Shown piece by piece: positions 7,048 to 14,575 of a stretch of DNA of 36,411 bases (positions are counted from its first letter, which is position 1; every line of letters starts with the position of its first letter). The stretch is taken from positions 1 to 36,411 of the forward strand of contig JANXHP010000011.1 of the NCBI GenBank assembly GCA_024958795.1. The letters are read 5' to 3'. The position numbers were made by a program, and so were the translations under genes. This DNA is from Candidatus Poseidoniaceae archaeon. Its GTDB lineage: Archaea; Thermoplasmatota; Poseidoniia; Poseidoniales; Poseidoniaceae. The notes under the pieces were generated by a model. That model was not told the origin of the DNA, did no database searches, and saw only the letters and a program-made list of their open reading frames with translations.

Positions 7048-7833
7048 TCAGTTCCCCTCCTGGTTTGCTACGAGTTTACGAAGTTCAACACAGCGAGACT
7101 GTGCCACATCGAATATCTCTGCAAATTCGTCCGGAGTGAATACCCCTTTTAGCCCCTTCTGTAAGGAGTGGAGATGACCTTCATCTCCAAGTGTGATGTG
7201 AATGCGCTCATCTCCACCTAATTCTTCTTCCGCTGATGGGTCAAACACATAGCGTCCGCCAACACGAGTAAAGGACGCCATAATCGGTGTACTCTTTACC
7301 TTTAGAGTGTAATCTTCGCCAACATCAAACCGTTCCGCAGGAACGATTGCAGTTCTCAATGCAGCGATTGCTGCAAGAGCACAAGCATCAAACATATTTC
7401 CTTGGTCAGATAATACATGGATGTCAATCATTACACCCCACACCTTCTCTCCAGGAACAATACATAGTTTCTCCATATCAATACATCCAGATTCACGAAT
7501 TCCACGGTCAACAACGCGACCTAATTCAATAGATTCTGGCGATGGTGGACCCGGCTCATACTTTCTTCCAGCAATTGGGCGTAATTCTGCACTACACATT
7601 AGTGAACCTTGATTTGGTCTATCCGGCCAAGGAGTTCTCATTTCAAATTTAACACCAGCATAGATTATTGTATCTCCCCAAACTACCTTTGCTGAACCTT
7701 CACCATTGTATAAACAATCAGTTTCAAGAGTAATATCACGTGCTTCCCAGCGCCCACGTCCATCGATGCGAGCATCGTTTTCAGCAAGACGAGCGAGTTC
7801 TTGTCGGAGTAGAGTTGGAACTAAAGCTACCAT
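7048..7833 (-). CDS. rrp42: Exosome complex subunit Rrp42
   Basis: Rrp42 is the RNase PH-fold subunit that pairs with Rrp41 in the hexameric ring of the archaeal exosome. It is catalytically inactive but needed for the RNA-binding path. The 261-residue protein has RIDGRGRWEARDITLETDCL near the N-terminus, AKVVWGDTIIYAGVKFEM, ELGRVVDRGIRESGCIDMEKL and IDIHVLSDQGNMFDACALAA, all Rrp42-type. The catalytic aspartate block of Rrp41 is replaced by PSAEEELGGDERI, as expected for an inactive subunit. The ATG overlaps the Rrp41 stop in TGATG, and GGAGGTGA lies 6 bases upstream, giving coupled translation and likely equal dosage. Confidence 0.97.
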   Translation of the reverse strand: MVALVPTLLRQELARLAENDARIDGRGRWEARDITLETDCLYNGEGSAKVVWGDTIIYAGVKFEMRTPWPDRPNQGSLMCSAELRPIAGRKYEPGPPSPESIELGRVVDRGIRESGCIDMEKLCIVPGEKVWGVMIDIHVLSDQGNMFDACALAAIAALRTAIVPAERFDVGEDYTLKVKSTPIMASFTRVGGRYVFDPSAEEELGGDERIHITLGDEGHLHSLQKGLKGVFTPDEFAEIFDVAQSRCVELRKLVANQEGN

Positions 7834-8561
7834 CAGTTCTCACCTCCTTCATATCTGCGCTTCAGAGCATCGACCATGATATCATGGATTTCTGCTGCTG
7901 CTTTGAAATTATATTCCATTGCTAAATTGAATTCATCAGGTGATAAGTCACCATCCATTTGCAAGAATGCGATTTCACCAGTGTTTGGCAAAATTCCGAC
8001 AGGAAGGTCTGCTTGACCATAGTTGTCTTCTGCCTTATCCAAGTCAAGAACTACTGTATCCTCAACCTTACCACTTGCAACACCGACCAGTAGGTCACGC
8101 ATTGGAATACCAGCATCTGCTAATGCAACTGCTGCAGCGGTAATACCAACACAACGAGTTCCTGCTTCAGCAGATAATATTTCAATCTCAACACGAATCT
8201 TGCTTCTAGGATATCTTTCACAGATGACCACTGATTCTAATGCTTCAGCAGTTACCTTGGAAATTTCTCTACTACGGCGATTGTATCCAGGACGGATACG
8301 ATCTGAAGTTGAGAAAGGTGCCATATTGTAGCGTACATCAATAACACAACGGTCTTGACGTTGAATCTTACGTGGATGTGCTTCCATAGGTCCATAGACT
8401 GCTGCAACTGCAACATTCAGGCCATGCTTAACCCATGCTGAACCATCAGCACCAGGAAGAGTACCTGCTTCAATTTCAATCGGTCTCATCTCATCAATTT
8501 TTCGACCATCTAGGCGAAGGCCATCTTCTCGTAGTAGTTTTACATCACCATATCCGCCCAT
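7833..8561 (-). CDS. rrp41: Exosome complex catalytic subunit Rrp41
   Basis: Rrp41 is the phosphorolytic active subunit of the archaeal exosome; it degrades RNA 3' to 5' with phosphate and can add tails in reverse. The 242-residue protein shows the RNase PH fold: RLDGRKIDEMRPIEIEAGTL, VAVYGPMEAHPRK, DVRYNMAPFS, the arginine-rich RPGYNRRSREISK for RNA and phosphate binding, and the catalytic VLDLDKAEDNYGQADLPVG with the conserved aspartates. The ATG overlaps the Rrp4 stop as TGATG, with GAGGTGA just upstream. It forms a three-gene coupled unit with rrp4 and rrp42. Confidence 0.98.
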   Translation of the reverse strand: MGGYGDVKLLREDGLRLDGRKIDEMRPIEIEAGTLPGADGSAWVKHGLNVAVAAVYGPMEAHPRKIQRQDRCVIDVRYNMAPFSTSDRIRPGYNRRSREISKVTAEALESVVICERYPRSKIRVEIEILSAEAGTRCVGITAAAVALADAGIPMRDLLVGVASGKVEDTVVLDLDKAEDNYGQADLPVGILPNTGEIAFLQMDGDLSPDEFNLAMEYNFKAAAEIHDIMVDALKRRYEGGEN

Positions 8562-9256
8562 CAGGCATCACCTCTCTTTGGAGCATCATTTTCTAAAGCA
8601 GATAATTCTGCTTCGAATGAAAGTTTATGTCCAGATTTACTGGCCAATTCAATTGCAGAGCGGGCCCATGAAGTCCCTTCTGCATTTCCATCAATCCAAA
8701 CTCGACCATTGTCACCAACCATTATTCGGCAGTCACATATTTCGCGAAGTCTGTGTAGTGTTTCGTTATTGTTTCCACGAATCCTATCAACATGATTTAC
8801 TGGAACTGAAAGAATAGAACCTTCGTTAAGTCGGCGTAATCCTACGCCTTTCATTGTAAGAACAACATTGTGACATTCATCCACTTCCTGAACTCTTGCC
8901 ATGACTACATCACCGATTCCCATATGTTGGCGGGCTGCACCAAACTCAACCTTCCAAGGTGCTAAAGACATAGGAAGAAGTCCTTGGAATGGACCGTTTA
9001 CATTCATGAACCATAGATTATTTCTAACCTCTGCAACGATTGCGATAATTAAATCACCACTCCGTGGCATATATGTAGAATTAATCGGGTCTACTGAGAC
9101 CGTATCGTTCAGTTCGCGAACCCAGCCTAAGCGGGTTGCAATAATTTCTTCGTTTTGTGCTAGTGCACCACTTCCTACACGCTTCCCAGATAACGGCCCT
9201 ATGGCCATTCCTGGGGTCACGAGGCGCAGCTCGGCGCCGATTTGACCTTGGGACAT
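8561..9256 (-). CDS. rrp4: Exosome RNA-binding cap subunit Rrp4
   Basis: Rrp4 caps the Rrp41/Rrp42 ring and feeds RNA, preferring poly(A), into the channel. Counted from 9256 the protein is 231 residues: an N-terminal domain (LVTPGMAIG to VRELNDTVSVDPI), an S1 domain (about 55-130, RSGDLIIAIVAEV to HNVVLTMKG) and a KH domain (about 135-205, VPVNHVDRIRGNN to NGRVWIDGNAEG). The frame runs back to a TTG at 9301, but the family starts near residue 16 of that frame, and GGAGAG stands 6 bases before the ATG at 9256. The other cap, Csl4, is not encoded here. An interval of 116 bases separates it from SBDS, so an internal promoter is possible. Confidence 0.95.
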   Translation of the reverse strand: MSQGQIGAELRLVTPGMAIGPLSGKRVGSGALAQNEEIIATRLGWVRELNDTVSVDPINSTYMPRSGDLIIAIVAEVRNNLWFMNVNGPFQGLLPMSLAPWKVEFGAARQHMGIGDVVMARVQEVDECHNVVLTMKGVGLRRLNEGSILSVPVNHVDRIRGNNNETLHRLREICDCRIMVGDNGRVWIDGNAEGTSWARSAIELASKSGHKLSFEAELSALENDAPKRGDA

Positions 9257-9372
9257 TTGTTTCTCTCCGACCCGCCGACCCAACAACCCATGATAAAGCA
9301 AACCCTTTGCGACTTATTCAATATCACACTGTAGTGCGTTTATTTACAAAGGGGAGGGGATTAAAAAAGCAA

Positions 9373-10059
9373 TCACAATTCTTTGACTTCAGCATCAGAA
9401 GAACGCTGCATAACTTGACCGATTAAATCTCCTTTCATTCCACCTGGACATTCTATTACGCATGCCCATGAGCCATCATCCAACCATCCTTCTTTCTGTA
9501 GATAAGGACGTAATATTTGGTTGACTTTACCCATAGTTGAACCTGATATTTTGAATGCTAGTTTTACAGATTCAAATGATAATGGAATCAATGGCTTTAG
9601 TTTCTCTACTGCATCCTTTACTTGATCTTCTAGTCGTTTAAACGGGTCAACAGAATATCGACATTCATCTAATGCTAATTCAATTCTTGTTTTTGGATGA
9701 GGACTCTTTGTCTTCGGGTCAATTGACTGAGAGTGAATATGATGAACAATTTGCTGGCGCATTTTTTCAACCATATCCTTTCTTTGGTTTGTTGTCAGTT
9801 GAATACTACCTTTGTCTAGGATAATTTGCGTAATTTGAACAATATCTTGTGTGGAGAAGGTATTTTCAATTGCTTCAGCAGTTGGTCTTTCTCCACCTTT
9901 AGCATCATGAAAAACTTCATCCATTGCAAAGAAATCATCAATATTAATTGAACTAGGGTCTTCCTTGAATTTGTCAACAAGTGTTGGATTAACAAGAACC
10001 TCGTAACGTTTACCAGCCTTCTCCATACGCGCTAAAACAGCATCATCCATACTTACCAT
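9373..10059 (-). CDS. sdo1: Ribosome maturation protein SBDS (Sdo1)
   Basis: SBDS helps release eIF6/aIF6 from the large subunit so that it can join the small subunit. The 228-residue protein has the three expected domains: the N-terminal FYSH domain (residues 1-90, AGKRYEVLVNPTLVDKFKE to STQDIVQITQIILDKGSIQL), the helical middle (about 95-155, QRKDMVEKMRQQIVHHIH to TRIELALDE), and the C-terminal ferredoxin-like domain (about 160-225, PLIPLSFESVKLAFKISG to SWACVIECPGGMKGDL). The ATG at 10059 follows GAGGGGA; an ATG three codons later is less well placed. It lies between psmA and the exosome genes as in many archaea. A T-rich run after its stop (near 9361-9372, minus strand) may end transcripts. 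Confidence 0.96.
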   Translation of the reverse strand: MVSMDDAVLARMEKAGKRYEVLVNPTLVDKFKEDPSSINIDDFFAMDEVFHDAKGGERPTAEAIENTFSTQDIVQITQIILDKGSIQLTTNQRKDMVEKMRQQIVHHIHSQSIDPKTKSPHPKTRIELALDECRYSVDPFKRLEDQVKDAVEKLKPLIPLSFESVKLAFKISGSTMGKVNQILRPYLQKEGWLDDGSWACVIECPGGMKGDLIGQVMQRSSDAEVKEL

Positions 10060-10092
10060 CAGTTCCCCTCAGTGTGGGATATGCAGACTAAG

Positions 10093-10107
10093 CACTAAGG
10101 CTTAGTG
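10093..10107. repeat. Palindrome between psmA and SBDS
   Basis: CACTAAG and CTTAGTG (10093-10099, 10101-10107) form a perfect 7-base inverted repeat around a single G. It lies within the 65-base gap upstream of SBDS, about 35 bases before its ATG. With a 1-base centre it is unlikely to be an RNA hairpin and is better read as a site for a dimeric DNA-binding protein. No regulator is known for it. Confidence 0.45.
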
Positions 10108-10124
10108 TATGATTTTCCTTAGAA

Positions 10125-10847
10125 TTATTCTTCCAGAGGCTTTAGTCTGTCAATTTGCTTATTGACATCTTCTCTATTCAATACTCTATATCCTTCAGAA
10201 TCAATAACAGTTACTTCAACAGCATCACGGTTCAATTCAGCATCATTTGCATTTCGCAAAGCCTCAAGACCAAGTTTCATTGCTGCATTTTGAGTTAGAC
10301 CAGCCTTCCAATTACTTTCAAAGAATTCAACTACAGAATTTCTTCCCGAGCCAATTGCACCTGCATGGTATGATTGGTATGCCCCAGATGGGTCTGTTTC
10401 GTAGAGATGAATTCCATTTGCATCAACACCACCGATCAATAGTGCGGTGCCGAATGGGCGGGAACCACCATATTGGGTGAAGGATTGCTTAAAATCACAA
10501 ATACGCTTCACCAATACATCTACAGGAATTGAAGCAGCATATGTGATTCTATTTACTTGTGATTCAACACGAGCTCTAGCAACAAGTTGCCTTGCATCGG
10601 CAACTAATCCAGATGTTGCAACTCCGATATGTCCATCAATCTTGAACATTTTTTCAATTGATTCAGGGATGATTAGACGACTACTAATTCTCTTATCGCA
10701 GACCAATACTACTCCATCCTTGAATTTCAGTCCTGCAGTTGTTGTTCCTCTCTTTACAGATTCACGTGCATACTCAACTTGAAATAATCTCCCGTCTGGG
10801 CTAAATGTAGTAATTCCATGGTCATATCCTCTTCCGCTTGGTTGCAT
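10125..10847 (-). CDS. psmA: 20S proteasome alpha subunit
   Basis: Alpha subunits form the outer rings of the 20S proteasome and gate entry to the proteolytic chamber. From ATG 10847 the protein is 240 residues and shows the alpha-type N-terminus: MQPSGRGYDHGITTFSPDGR then LFQVEYARESVKRGTTTAGLK. The gate YDxG element, the Ntn fold (VVLVCDKRISSRLI) and IGGVDANGIHLYETDPSGAY are all present. There is no catalytic threonine, as expected for alpha. The frame extends to 10922 and would add a His-rich tail, but GAGGTG lies 7 bases before the ATG at 10847, and the family starts there. It is the first gene of the exosome block; the beta subunit is not in the window. Confidence 0.97.
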   Translation of the reverse strand: MQPSGRGYDHGITTFSPDGRLFQVEYARESVKRGTTTAGLKFKDGVVLVCDKRISSRLIIPESIEKMFKIDGHIGVATSGLVADARQLVARARVESQVNRITYAASIPVDVLVKRICDFKQSFTQYGGSRPFGTALLIGGVDANGIHLYETDPSGAYQSYHAGAIGSGRNSVVEFFESNWKAGLTQNAAMKLGLEALRNANDAELNRDAVEVTVIDSEGYRVLNREDVNKQIDRLKPLEE

Positions 10848-10894
10848 ACTTGACACCTCATATTTGCCTTTAGGCGACACTTTATGATGATGAT

Positions 10895-10912
10895 GGTTCA
10901 TTTGGATGAACC
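10895..10912. repeat. Hairpin-forming inverted repeat upstream of psmA
   Basis: GGTTCA (10895-10900) and TGAACC (10907-10912) form perfect arms around a 6-base loop. It lies about 50 bases upstream of the psmA ATG in the 168-base divergent interval shared with dph6. It could be a regulator site or a leader hairpin. The rest of the interval shows nothing else recognisable. Confidence 0.35.
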
Positions 10913-11015
10913 AACGGCACAAGTGACTCCCGCTAACAAGTCATTGAAATCCTCACCCCATATCAACCCTCTCAATTTTTCCAACCCGTAGGCTAATTTG
11001 CTGAGGTTGCTTGGA

Positions 11016-11690
11016 ATGGTCATGCGAGTCGCAGTACTATCAAGTGGTGGAAAAGATTCCTCTGCTGCATATTGGTGGGCGATGTGCAAAGGTTGGGATG
11101 TTGCATATTTGGTAACTGTAACAATTACTGGCGGAGATTCGCATATGTTCCAAGTTCCAGGAGTTGCTGCAGTCCAATACCAAGCGCAATTATCTGGAAT
11201 AACTTGGATAAATGTGGAAAGTGAAGGAATACAAGAGGAAGAGATTGATGATTTACAATCTGCATTAGAAAAGTTAGATATTGATGGAATAGTAAGTGGT
11301 GCATTACGTTCAGATTATCAAAAAAGTCGTTTGGAGAGGATGTGCCAGAAGTTAGACATTATCAGTTGGACACCGTTGTGGCATCAATCATCACAGCAAC
11401 ATATGAGAGATCTTGTTAACAATGGATTTGGCATAATGTTAACGGGTGTAAGCACTGAAGGAATGGGGGAAGAATGGCTTGGACATACACTTAGTAAAGA
11501 ATCACTTACAAAGTTAGAACAACTATCTAAGAAGTATAGGTTCAATGTGGATGGTGAAGGGGGAGAATATGAGACACTTGTGTTATCTGGTCCACATATG
11601 GATGGTAAATTAGAAGTTGAATACCAATCAAATTGGGATGGGGTTAGAGGCCATATTGATTTTACCCAAATCAAAGCAGTCAATAATTGA
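11016..11690 (+). CDS. dph6: Diphthine--ammonia ligase-like ATP pyrophosphatase (Dph6/DUF71 family)
   Basis: Dph6 amidates diphthine to diphthamide on the modified histidine of elongation factor 2, using ATP and ammonium. The 224-residue protein starts with the PP-loop SSGGKDSSAAYWWA (about residues 9-22), typical of N-type ATP pyrophosphatases. It then has the DUF71 blocks DGIVSGALRSDYQKSRLERMC, PLWHQSSQQHMRDLV and the C-terminal FNVDGEGGEYETLVLSGPHM, whose GEGGEYETLV motif is the family signature. The frame reaches a TTG at 10998, but GAGGTT stands 7 bases before the ATG at 11016. It diverges from psmA and converges on purB with no gap. Confidence 0.92.
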   Translation: MVMRVAVLSSGGKDSSAAYWWAMCKGWDVAYLVTVTITGGDSHMFQVPGVAAVQYQAQLSGITWINVESEGIQEEEIDDLQSALEKLDIDGIVSGALRSDYQKSRLERMCQKLDIISWTPLWHQSSQQHMRDLVNNGFGIMLTGVSTEGMGEEWLGHTLSKESLTKLEQLSKKYRFNVDGEGGEYETLVLSGPHMDGKLEVEYQSNWDGVRGHIDFTQIKAVNN

Positions 11691-11696
11691 TTATTG
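11681..11696. repeat. Inverted repeat across the convergent dph6/purB stops
   Basis: CAATAA (11681-11686) and TTATTG (11691-11696) bracket the 4-base centre TTGA. The repeat covers both stop codons (TGA ending at 11690 and TAA, minus strand, at 11691-11693). It might help terminate both transcripts, but it is short and AT-rich and could be chance. Confidence 0.25.
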
Positions 11697-13040
11697 GATT
11701 GCATCTCTTGCAAGAGCAACCGCTTCATCAACTATTTCTCCAGCAACACCAATGTGGTTTGCTGGTTCAAACATTTCCTCTAGTTCTTCAGCCGAAAAAG
11801 CAGCAGCAATTGCCGGAGTTCTTGAGCATACATCGATTAATTCCTCTTTATTAGCAACTGCAGCAAATGATGCTTCACGTAAAATTTCGTGTGCTTCATC
11901 TCTAGAAATGCCATGGTCAACAAGATCAATCATCACCTTTTCAGCCATAACTAGGCCACGTTGAGATTTGATATTCTCCATACAACGCTCTGCATCAACC
12001 CACATCGTTGACATTACTTGACGAGTTTTTGCCATAACATCTTCACACAATGCGGAGGCATGAGATAGAGTAAATCTTTCAGCACTGGAATTGGCCAAAT
12101 CTCTTTCATGCCATAATAGTGCATTTTCATAAGTTGGAATAATAAATGAACGAACGATTCTAGCCAATCCACTTGCGTTCTCAGACTTTATTGGATTCTT
12201 TTTGTGAGCCATTGTAGAAGAACCAACTTGTTTTTCCACATCAAAACCTTCACCAGCTTCAGCAATTTCTGATCGCTGAAGATTTCTAATCTCTTGCAAT
12301 ATTTTTTCGCAAGTACAAGCAACATTTGCTAACCATGATACATACTCAATGTATCTGTCTCTTCCGACGACTTGAGTAGTTGCCAATGGTACTCCAAGTC
12401 CTAGATGGGTTAGAATGAGTTGTTGTAACTCTCTTGCATTTACTCCTTGGGCAGCACCTGTGCCAACGGCTCCGAGGAACTTCCCAACCGAAATACGAGG
12501 GCTTGCTTCATCTAAACGAATCAATTGACGTCGTAATTCATCAAGCCAAACTGCTGCCTTGAGACCAAATGTAATCGGAACTGCAGCCTGGCCATGAGTA
12601 CGGCCAAGCATTACTGTATCTCGTTCTCTTTCAGCAACATCTGCACAAACTCCAATCAAAAGACAGAGTTGCTCTCTAAGCAATACAATACTATCTCTCA
12701 ACTGTAATGCAACTGCAGTATCTACAATATCATTTGAAGTTGCACCCAAATGAATACACCAACCGGCTTCACCAGCTGCCTCAGCCATTGCTTTTGTTAA
12801 TGCCATAATGTCATGTCTTGTTTCTGCTTCAATTTCTGAGACTCGTTCCTTGGTAACAGAAGTTGGATTTGCAATTGATTTTACGATATCATAATCTGAT
12901 TGAGAAACACGGCCAAGTTGCATATGAGCCCAAATTAAAGCCCGTTCAACCTCTAATTGTCTTTCATGCCGGCCAACTTCTGACCAGATGTGTTTGAAGT
13001 CTTGACAGCCATAGCGGTAATCCAACGGACAGAATGCCAT
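11691..13040 (-). CDS. purB: Adenylosuccinate lyase
   Basis: PurB cleaves SAICAR to AICAR and adenylosuccinate to AMP, releasing fumarate, in purine synthesis. The 449-residue protein starts at the family position MAFCPLDYRYG (ATG 13040). It has IEAETRHDIMALTKAMAE, the HLGATSNDIVDTA block, the GRTHGQAAVPITFG block with the catalytic histidine, and the fumarate lyase signature GSSTMAHKKNPIKSE, in which the usual proline after the methionine is alanine. The frame extends back to a GTG at 13124, but the extra 28 residues are basic and unlike the family. No good Shine-Dalgarno lies before 13040, so the mRNA may be leaderless or have a weak site. It converges with dph6. Confidence 0.95.
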   Translation of the reverse strand: MAFCPLDYRYGCQDFKHIWSEVGRHERQLEVERALIWAHMQLGRVSQSDYDIVKSIANPTSVTKERVSEIEAETRHDIMALTKAMAEAAGEAGWCIHLGATSNDIVDTAVALQLRDSIVLLREQLCLLIGVCADVAERERDTVMLGRTHGQAAVPITFGLKAAVWLDELRRQLIRLDEASPRISVGKFLGAVGTGAAQGVNARELQQLILTHLGLGVPLATTQVVGRDRYIEYVSWLANVACTCEKILQEIRNLQRSEIAEAGEGFDVEKQVGSSTMAHKKNPIKSENASGLARIVRSFIIPTYENALLWHERDLANSSAERFTLSHASALCEDVMAKTRQVMSTMWVDAERCMENIKSQRGLVMAEKVMIDLVDHGISRDEAHEILREASFAAVANKEELIDVCSRTPAIAAAFSAEELEEMFEPANHIGVAGEIVDEAVALARDAIQ

Positions 13041-13123
13041 GATGTTGTGGTTTTGCCGCCGCTTCTTCAACCTTGCCTTTGAAAACCTTGTCTTCAATAT
13101 CTGCAAGAATAGTGAAATTAACA

Positions 13124-13555
13124 CTAAACATCAGTAATAGTGACAGGACTCATTACTAAACGAATGAGAATAATGGCAAGTACCATTGATAGACTAAATG
13201 CAATTCCTACATACTGTGAAATGTTGAACCACATCATTCCTAATCCTAGAATAGACATGTATGAAATAATTTGACAAATCGCTGACGCCAGTTTCAATTT
13301 ATCGATTCGGCTGCTGCTCAATTCACCATCATGCTCAAGCAAAAATGTGTAGATTAAGAAATAGATTCCTTGGAACGGCATAGTTGCAGCAATAATAGCT
13401 AAGGCGACCTCACGAATTAACTCTGGATTAGTTTCCTGTGCTATTCCTTGAAAAAGCATAAATGCAGTATTTGTTCCAAGAAGTGCTGCCATGATTGTCC
13501 AACGCTTATCTTGCGCAGATGTTCGGCTTTCTACATTGACCGAATTATCATCCAT
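13124..13555 (-). CDS. Four-helix membrane protein, function unknown
   Basis: This small 143-residue integral membrane protein has a polar N-terminus (about 20 residues, rich in Asp, Ser, Asn) and four predicted membrane helices at about 21-40, 48-72, 86-108 and 112-136. A short charged loop (LEHDGELSSSRIDKLK) links helices two and three. There are no recognisable motifs and no charged residues inside the helices, so transport by a charged pathway is unlikely. GAGGG stands 4 bases before the ATG at 13555. It ends 83 bases before the chosen purB start and may share its transcript. Confidence 0.75.
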   Translation of the reverse strand: MDDNSVNVESRTSAQDKRWTIMAALLGTNTAFMLFQGIAQETNPELIREVALAIIAATMPFQGIYFLIYTFLLEHDGELSSSRIDKLKLASAICQIISYMSILGLGMMWFNISQYVGIAFSLSMVLAIILIRLVMSPVTITDV

Positions 13556-13651
13556 AGAGCCCTCGTAATTAGCAAAGGGTTTGAGTATTGCCCTAACTTA
13601 CTATTGGAAGAAGTCCATTTTGAAAAGAAAAAATAATCTTCGTCAGACAAA

Positions 13652-13861
13652 TCAAGCCAACAATTTCAATATTGAGCCAGTTACAGTCGCGACCACCAAT
13701 AATAGAATCATCATTGAGATTGGACCATATTGATTTTTATCTTCTAGAGCTGTTCCCCAAAAGCCATGCTTTGTCATTGCTTCACCGAAATTAGCAACCT
13801 CTTCAAATTCAGGAAGAGGTCTTCGTGGGATACGCTCACCCTTCCTAACTTCGTCGCTCAT
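13652..13861 (-). CDS. Small single-pass membrane protein, function unknown
   Basis: From ATG 13861 the protein is 69 residues. It has a charged N-terminus (MSDEVRKGERIPRRPLPEFE), a mid-section with FGEAMTKHGFWGTALEDK, and one C-terminal hydrophobic helix (about residues 47-67, ISMMILLLVVATVTGSILKL), suggesting a tail-anchored protein facing the cytoplasm. The frame extends to 13966, but the added part is poor in features. No Shine-Dalgarno is seen, so the transcript may be leaderless or nearly so. Sec61-beta has a similar length and layout, but its conserved glycine/serine and RYF-type motif are missing, so I do not call it that. Confidence 0.65.
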   Translation of the reverse strand: MSDEVRKGERIPRRPLPEFEEVANFGEAMTKHGFWGTALEDKNQYGPISMMILLLVVATVTGSILKLLA

Positions 13862-13907
13862 GTTTGTAGGGTGGGGGCTTTGGTTATTGGTATTGCCCCA
13901 TGAAAGA

Positions 13908-13920
13908 TTGATATTATCAA
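13908..13920. promoter_or_regulatory. TTGATA-T-TATCAA palindrome in a divergent promoter region
   Basis: A 6-base inverted repeat with a single central base lies between the small membrane protein (start 13861, minus) and the P-loop-like gene (start 13979, plus). The AT-rich core also fits a TATA element for the minus-strand gene, about 50 bases upstream of its ATG. It may be a promoter, an operator or both. Confidence 0.35.
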
Positions 13921-13978
13921 TATTCTTGAAACTGAAATAATAGCAAGGCATTAACACCGTAGGCACAATGGAAACACC

Positions 13979-14575
13979 ATGGCAAGGTTTTCACTAGATA
14001 CCAGTGGGCAAGCAATACACCTTGCAGTTGAAGGTTCTGTAGGGGGGACATCATTAGCATTACACCTGGCTGCTAATGAAATAGAAAACGACGGCAGAGT
14101 CATTTGGGCCTGCAAAGAAATGCCAAATGCCGGACGTTTTTCACAATTATTTTCACACTTATCCCTAGTTCAATCTTCTAAATTTCATGCAATGATTTTA
14201 GCAGGAAATATGGAATTGGCAGTGTCAATAATTATCCAAGCAATGAATGGATTACCTTCAGTTACGATGATCATTTTAGACGACTGGTGTGATTCTAGCG
14301 GAAGAATAAGCAAAGATGAATTATCTCAAATGTCTATACTTAATGAGCAAAAGAAAGAAGATATCACCTTGTTATTGGTTTCAAAAGGAAGTATAGATGC
14401 AAGTGGAAGAAGTTCTAGTAGCAAAATCATTGCAAGATCTGCCAACGAAATGCAAAAATCAGGTTTTACTATTGCAACTCTTACTAGAGAAAAAGATGGA
14501 CCATTTAGAACTCTACAAATAGGCGATGACAGTTGTAAAATAAAACTTGAAGAATCTGGTTATACTATCCTTTGA
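13979..14575 (+). CDS. RecA/KaiC-like protein with degenerate P-loop
   Basis: The 198-residue soluble protein has the layout of a small RecA-fold NTPase: a first strand leading to AVEGSVGGTSLALHLAANE (about residues 16-34), which aligns with GxPGSGKTSLALHLA but has glycine where the Walker A lysine should be. A Walker B-like strand VTMIILDDWCD (about 95-105) ends in two aspartates, and a later LLLVSKGSID strand (about 131-140) follows. The loss of the lysine suggests no normal ATP hydrolysis, so it may be a regulatory or structural relative of RadB/KaiC proteins; this is inference from short motifs. It stands between two genes for small membrane proteins and abuts the downstream convergent one with no gap. 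No exact function can be named. Confidence 0.7.
   Translation: MARFSLDTSGQAIHLAVEGSVGGTSLALHLAANEIENDGRVIWACKEMPNAGRFSQLFSHLSLVQSSKFHAMILAGNMELAVSIIIQAMNGLPSVTMIILDDWCDSSGRISKDELSQMSILNEQKKEDITLLLVSKGSIDASGRSSSSKIIARSANEMQKSGFTIATLTREKDGPFRTLQIGDDSCKIKLEESGYTIL

Noticed and set aside
10848-10922. Longer psmA start with a His-rich N-terminus
   Set aside because: The family begins at the ATG at 10847, which has GAGGTG at the right distance; the upstream start has no Shine-Dalgarno.
10881-11004. ATGATGATGATGG near a CTGA, suggestive of a C/D box guide RNA
   Set aside because: The C-box-like and D-box-like words are over 100 bases apart and no C'/D' pair or terminal stem is seen; the repeats read better as simple sequence.
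13041-13124. N-terminal extension of PurB from a GTG start
   Set aside because: The 28 extra residues are basic and not found in the family; MAFCPLDYRYG matches the known start.
13652-13861. Sec61-beta (SecG-like) subunit
   Set aside because: Size and single C-terminal helix fit, but the conserved glycine/serine-rich and RYF-type motif before the helix is missing.
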